Assembly: GCF_023155855.1 (NCBI RefSeq)
Contig: NZ_JAKNUT010000001.1
Coordinates: 558,001-622,000 of the forward strand
Origin: Microbacterium aoyamense
GTDB lineage: Bacteria > Actinomycetota > Actinomycetes > Actinomycetales > Microbacteriaceae
Direction of reading: 5' to 3'
Length of the DNA: 64,000 bases
A program made the position numbers and the translations under genes. The notes under the pieces are model-generated. The model worked only from the letters and a program-made list of their open reading frames with translations. It did no database searches and was not told the DNA's origin. Below, piece after piece: positions 60,160 to 64,000 of this stretch. Each line of letters begins with the position of its first letter. Positions within the stretch are counted from its first letter, which is position 1.

Positions 60160-61211
60160 GTCGCCTCGCCCTCGTCACGTTCGCGTCCGAAACGGTCATG
60201 GGCGCGCAGGTCTACGAGCGCGCGATCGATTCGCGCGCGAAGGACGCACTCGGCACCGTGTCGGATGACTGGGCGGTGCAATCGATCGTCGTCCGGTCTC
60301 TCCGATCGCCGCTCGCGGGGACGCACCGCCTCCCCATCGGCTGGCTCGCGCGGGCATCGGCCGGCTCCCGTGCCGCTGCTGCTCGGCTCATCTATCCGCG
60401 CGCGGACCTCGTCCACAGGATGAAGGTCTCGCTTCCGCCCGCGCCGGGCCGAGACATCCTCACGCTTCACGACATCGGTCCGTGGAAGTTCCCGGACGAG
60501 GCCGTGCCGCCGCGGGCTGCACGCGAAGAGCTTCTGCGGGCGCGCGCGATCGTCACGCCGTCCGCCTTCAGCGCCGCCGAGATCGTCGAGATGTTCGGCG
60601 TCGACGATCCCGTCGTCATCCCCAACGGCTTCGACCGTGAGCGCTTCGACGGCGCCGAGCCGCTGAGTGCGGAAGCGCTGCAGGGGCTCGGTGTGCACGG
60701 CGACTTCGTCGTCGCCGCGGGCGGCGCCTCCCGTCGCAAGAATCTCGCCGGCCTCGCTGAGGCGTGGCCGATCGTCCGTCGAGCGCGGCCGAACCTGACG
60801 CTGGCCCTGGCCGGGCCGCGCAACGCCGAGCGAGACCGACTGTTCGCCGGACTCGATGGTGTCGTCCTGGTGGGTCGGCTGCCGGATGCCGTGGTCCCCG
60901 GCTTCCTGGCTGCCGCGAAAGCCATCGTCGTCCCCTCGCTCTATGAGGGGTTCGGTCTGCCGGCGCTGGAGGCCATGGCCGTCGGGGTGCCCGTCGTCGC
61001 GATGCGGGCGTCGTCGCTCCCGGAGGTCGTCGGCGACGCCGGCATCCTCGTCGATCCGACACCGCAGGCACTCGCGGAAGGCGTGATCTGGGCGACGAGC
61101 AACGAGGCCGACCTGCAGGATCTGATCGCCCGCGGGAAGACGCGTGCCGCCGCCCATTCGTGGGAGCGCAGCGCCGCCGAGCACGCTCGCCTGTGGGCGC
61201 GGCTGGTCTGA
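60156..61211 (+). CDS. Glycosyltransferase family 4
   Basis: 351 aa from a GTG overlapping the pyruvyltransferase stop. DIGPWKFPDEAVPPRAAREE and IVTPSAFSAAEIVEMFGVDD come first, then PVVIPNGFDRERF, AAGGASRRKNLAGLAEAWPI and VPSLYEGFGLPALEAMAVGV with the E-x7-E donor motif. Retaining GT-B enzyme of the mannosyltransferase type. Part of the plus-strand operon with the pyruvyltransferase. Confidence 0.9.
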   Translation: MSRLALVTFASETVMGAQVYERAIDSRAKDALGTVSDDWAVQSIVVRSLRSPLAGTHRLPIGWLARASAGSRAAAARLIYPRADLVHRMKVSLPPAPGRDILTLHDIGPWKFPDEAVPPRAAREELLRARAIVTPSAFSAAEIVEMFGVDDPVVIPNGFDRERFDGAEPLSAEALQGLGVHGDFVVAAGGASRRKNLAGLAEAWPIVRRARPNLTLALAGPRNAERDRLFAGLDGVVLVGRLPDAVVPGFLAAAKAIVVPSLYEGFGLPALEAMAVGVPVVAMRASSLPEVVGDAGILVDPTPQALAEGVIWATSNEADLQDLIARGKTRAAAHSWERSAAEHARLWARLV

Positions 61212-61257
61212 CGTCTTCCCGATCGCCACGGCGCCTGCCCACCCGTAGCATGGTGGG

Positions 61258-62598
61258 GTGTCGCTCCTCCACTCGATCACGCTGCCTCGGTCGCCTCTGG
61301 CGTCCATCGGCGCCGCTGTGGCGATCGCTGTGGCGGGCATCGCGACGGGATTGACGAGCGCGCTGTATCCCGAGTTCGCGCCGCTCGTCGCGGCGGGCGC
61401 CCTCCTGCTCACCCTCGCGCTCTTCGACCTGTCACTCGTCCTGGTGTTGGCGATTCCTGCCGTGTTCGTCGTGACCCGCGTCGGTCCGATGAGCGGCGCC
61501 GACGTCGCCTTGTTCGCTGCGACCATCATCGCCATGCTCATGCTGCGCGGAGGCGGTGCGGAGAAGCTCCAGCCGATGCTGTGGGCGGGCGCTCTGTACG
61601 TAGGCCTCACCGCACCTCAACTGATCCTCAATCCCTACGCCGAGAACGTCGTCGAGTGGGTGCACCAGGCCGTCCTCGTGCTGGGGAGCCTCATCGTCGG
61701 CTTCGCTATCGGCCGCGCAGGGCGCGCGCGACTCGCGCTGTCGATCTACGTCATCATCTGCTGCGCCATCGCCGTCGCCGCCATCTTCACGTCCGTCACG
61801 AACGGCTTCGGCGCCGTCTACCTGGGCATGTGGCACAAGAACGCGATCGGCTCCTTCCTCATGTTCGGCGCGGTCATCGCGTTCGCCAACCCGCCGTGGC
61901 TGCGCTGGTCGCCGACGATCGGATACGCCGCGTTCGCACTGTGCGGCCTCGGCATGCTCGCGGCGCAGTCGCGGCAGTCGCTCGTCGGGGCCCTGGTCGG
62001 AGTCCTCATCGTGGGGCTGCGCCCGCGATTCCACAACGGCAAGCGCTCTCGCTGGATCTGGTTCCTTCTCGTTCCCATCGCCTGGTTCGTCTACAGCGAG
62101 GTCGTGGAGCAGCTCGCGACGGGAGACAAGTTCAACTCCGCTTCGCAGCGCCTCATCTGGTACGGCGATTCGATCACGGTATGGCTGATGTCGCCGCTCT
62201 TCGGCGTCGGCAACCGCTGGTGGATCACCGGCCACACCGGGTACAGCGGATTCCAGCCGCCGAACGCAGAGCTCGAGGTGCTCACGACCGTCGGAGTCCT
62301 CGGTCTCATCGGATTCCTCGGCATGTTCGGAGCGGCCATGTGGCTGCTGTGGCGCAAGGACCCGGTGTACGGCACCCTCGGTCTGGCGATCGTGGCCGCG
62401 CGATTCGTTCAGGGCCAGTTCGACCTCTACTGGGTCGCGTCCCATGCGTCACTGCTGTGGATCGTCGTGGGCATCTGCTACGGCGTGCAGGAGCACGACC
62501 GTCTCAAGGGCGTCGTGTGGACGCCGCATCCCGTACAGACGCTGTTCCGCCGAGAGTCCTTCACGCCGCGCCGGCGCACCGTGGGCGTGTACCGGTGA
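61258..62598 (+). CDS. O-antigen ligase/polymerase-like membrane protein (Wzy/WaaL family)
   Basis: 446 aa from a GTG; about ten to eleven membrane helices. The large loop late in the protein contains SASQRLIWYGDSITVWLMSP and NRWWITGHTGYSGFQPPNAE, the Arg/His-bearing region where Wzy and WaaL enzymes act. It polymerises repeat units or ligates the finished chain on the outer face of the membrane. Having it in one locus with an ABC exporter is unusual, since Wzy pathways normally use a Wzx flippase, and none is seen. Confidence 0.82.
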   Translation: MSLLHSITLPRSPLASIGAAVAIAVAGIATGLTSALYPEFAPLVAAGALLLTLALFDLSLVLVLAIPAVFVVTRVGPMSGADVALFAATIIAMLMLRGGGAEKLQPMLWAGALYVGLTAPQLILNPYAENVVEWVHQAVLVLGSLIVGFAIGRAGRARLALSIYVIICCAIAVAAIFTSVTNGFGAVYLGMWHKNAIGSFLMFGAVIAFANPPWLRWSPTIGYAAFALCGLGMLAAQSRQSLVGALVGVLIVGLRPRFHNGKRSRWIWFLLVPIAWFVYSEVVEQLATGDKFNSASQRLIWYGDSITVWLMSPLFGVGNRWWITGHTGYSGFQPPNAELEVLTTVGVLGLIGFLGMFGAAMWLLWRKDPVYGTLGLAIVAARFVQGQFDLYWVASHASLLWIVVGICYGVQEHDRLKGVVWTPHPVQTLFRRESFTPRRRTVGVYR

Positions 62599-63749
62599 CT
62601 CGCGCCGTCGTTCACGCGATCACGCCCGGCGACCACTTCTCCCCTCGAACGGGTTCTGCGATCCCGACGGTCGTGCACGGGCAGGCGATGGCCTCGACAC
62701 TCGACCCGGCGGGGGCCCGCTACGCGCATCGCGTTCTGCTCGAGCGCGGCACCTTCCACCCGCGGTACGAGAGCGCCGACATCATCGAGTACGACGGAGC
62801 GTCGTGGCCGGGGACGGCCGCCCGCGCCCGCGACGCGGTGCTCGCCCGCGTCGGCGTGCCACGTCGCGCGGCACTGCAGACGTTCCGTCCCCTCGCCGAA
62901 GCGCTGCGCGATCAGCCCGAGTCGTTCGTGCTCGCCCATAACGCGCCCGCGTTGCCGCAATTGCTCCGCGACCAGCCGCATCCGAGCGTGCTCTATGCCC
63001 ACAACGACCTCCTGCGCACCTTCGGGCCGCGCGAAGTGACCCGAGCGCTCGACCCGGTGTCGGCCATCGTATGCGTGAGCGCGGATCTGGCCGAACGCAC
63101 GGCGGATCAACTCCCCGCGCATCTCTCGAGCCGCGTGCACGTCGTCGACAACGGCGTGGATACGGAGCAGTTCACCCCCTCCGTCGCCGCGCGCACCGAT
63201 GGTCGGATGCGTGTCATGTTCGCGGGACGTCTCGTGCCCGACAAGGGCGCCGACGTGCTCCTTGACGCCGTCAGGATGCTGGGCAGAGACGACATCGATG
63301 TCGTGATCGTCGGGAGCCGTGGTTTCGACCGCGAGGCCGCCCTGTCGCCGTACGAACGCTCGCTCCGCGAACTCGCAGCGGGATCGCGTGCCTCCGTGAC
63401 GTTCGAGCCCTTCGCCGCTCGTCCGCTCCTGCCGGCCCTTCTGCAGACGGCGGACGTCTTCGTCGCGCCGGCTCGGTGGGCCGAGCCGAGCGGCCTCACG
63501 ATCGGCGAGGCGATGGCCACAGGCCTGCCCGTGATCGCCAGCCGCGTGGGCGGGATTCCGGAAGTGCTCGGCGACGCGGGTATTCTCGTCGGCGCGGACG
63601 ACCCCCGTTCACTCGCCGACGCACTGTCCCACCTCGCCGACGACACCGGAGCACGCGCTCGCTACGGAGTCGCCGCACGTGCCCGCGCCGAAGAACGCGA
63701 CTGGCGACACTCCTGGCGTCAGCTGCGTGCGGTTCTCGAAGGCGTGTGA
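62595..63749 (+). CDS. Glycosyltransferase family 4
   Basis: 384 aa from a GTG overlapping the preceding stop. Segments: HVVDNGVDTEQFTPSVAART, MRVMFAGRLVPDKGADVLLD, DVFVAPARWAEPSGLTIGEA (E-x7-E) and MATGLPVIASRVGGIPEVLG. NHDL-like SVLYAHNDLLRTFGPREVTR sits in the acceptor half. Last of four genes in the plus-strand operon. Confidence 0.9.
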   Translation: MTRAVVHAITPGDHFSPRTGSAIPTVVHGQAMASTLDPAGARYAHRVLLERGTFHPRYESADIIEYDGASWPGTAARARDAVLARVGVPRRAALQTFRPLAEALRDQPESFVLAHNAPALPQLLRDQPHPSVLYAHNDLLRTFGPREVTRALDPVSAIVCVSADLAERTADQLPAHLSSRVHVVDNGVDTEQFTPSVAARTDGRMRVMFAGRLVPDKGADVLLDAVRMLGRDDIDVVIVGSRGFDREAALSPYERSLRELAAGSRASVTFEPFAARPLLPALLQTADVFVAPARWAEPSGLTIGEAMATGLPVIASRVGGIPEVLGDAGILVGADDPRSLADALSHLADDTGARARYGVAARARAEERDWRHSWRQLRAVLEGV

Positions 63750-63761
63750 GGCGGACCGGCT

Positions 63762-64000
63762 CTACGGAGTCTCGAGCCCGTTCACGATCTCGCGCAGTTG
63801 GGAGGACAGCTCGTCGGCCATCGACTCCCATGCCGGTGCCGGCAAGACGACGGGGTCTTCGAGGTCGTCGGCCGCGTCGGCACCCAGCATCGCTCTGCGC
63901 GAGCGCCCGACTGCCGCGGTATCCAGCCACGATCCCACCGGAGCATCCGTCGACCGAGGGTGGTCATCGATCCAGCGCGAGAACTGCTTCAGGGTGAACA
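63762..64000 (-). CDS. C-terminal part of an unidentified protein (runs off the window)
   Basis: An open frame enters from beyond 64000 and ends at a TAG at 63762-63764. The 78 visible residues include FSRWIDDHPRSTDAPVGSWL and PAPAWESMADELSSQLREIV. It is acidic and soluble-looking. I do not recognise a family from this end. It is convergent with the last GT4 gene; by position it is probably another glycan-locus enzyme. Confidence 0.6.
   Translation of the reverse strand, partial: FTLKQFSRWIDDHPRSTDAPVGSWLDTAAVGRSRRAMLGADAADDLEDPVVLPAPAWESMADELSSQLREIVNGLETP

Noticed and set aside
1..64000. CRISPR arrays, rRNA genes, transposases, replication origin
   Set aside because: I looked for regularly spaced repeats, rRNA segments, transposase motifs and DnaA-box clusters and saw none.

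Overview
The window is high-GC DNA with actinobacterial gene order (tilS-hpt-ftsH on one strand, ppa divergent from it). GTG starts, stop/start overlaps of the ATGA/GTGA type and tRNA genes without encoded CCA all fit Microbacteriaceae, most likely a Microbacterium-like genome. The genus is inferred from style and gene order, not from a marker-gene comparison.

Layout. (1) 1-4.5 kb is core chromosome: the N-terminus of ftsH, hpt, tilS, ppa, an M23 peptidase and a tRNA-Glu/Asp/Phe cluster. (2) About 4.5-18.7 kb looks like a genomic island in the 3' end of tRNA-Phe. A 46-bp exact copy of the tRNA 3' half (4455-4500) recurs at 18634-18679, each copy followed by its own terminator. The island carries a glycoside-use regulon: GH3 glycosidase, sugar-type zinc dehydrogenase, aldo/keto reductase, substrate-binding lipoprotein, LacI regulator, pyranose-oxidase-like GMC flavoenzyme, tautomerase, two ABC permeases and an SDR epimerase. 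Similar A/T-rich palindromes lie in three of its promoter regions. No integrase is visible. (3) 18.7-22 kb holds ordinary chromosome genes: a membrane protein, a PadR/DUF2812 pair, a FAD amine-oxidase-like protein and an ACT protein. (4) 22-64 kb is a large surface-glycan locus. It has an initiating polyprenyl glycosylphosphotransferase, about a dozen glycosyltransferases, two polysaccharide deacetylases, a GH16 lipoprotein, a nucleotide-sugar operon (Gfo/Idh, SDR, two DegT aminotransferases), a pyruvyltransferase, a Wzy/WaaL-like membrane protein and a Wzm/Wzt-type ABC exporter.

The most unusual part is 48.2-54.8 kb, inside the glycan locus. A truncated class II synthetase of the amino acid:[carrier protein] ligase family sits next to a small carrier protein. 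That carrier protein is the last gene of the ABC-exporter operon. Divergent from the ligase runs a set of two paralogous ATP-grasp ligases, a double alpha/beta-hydrolase and an AcpS-type phosphopantetheinyl transferase. Together these look able to activate an amino acid, load it on a carrier protein and use it in an unknown step, possibly aminoacyl decoration of the exported glycan. The chemistry is inferred; the family assignments and the gene arrangement are what the sequence supports.
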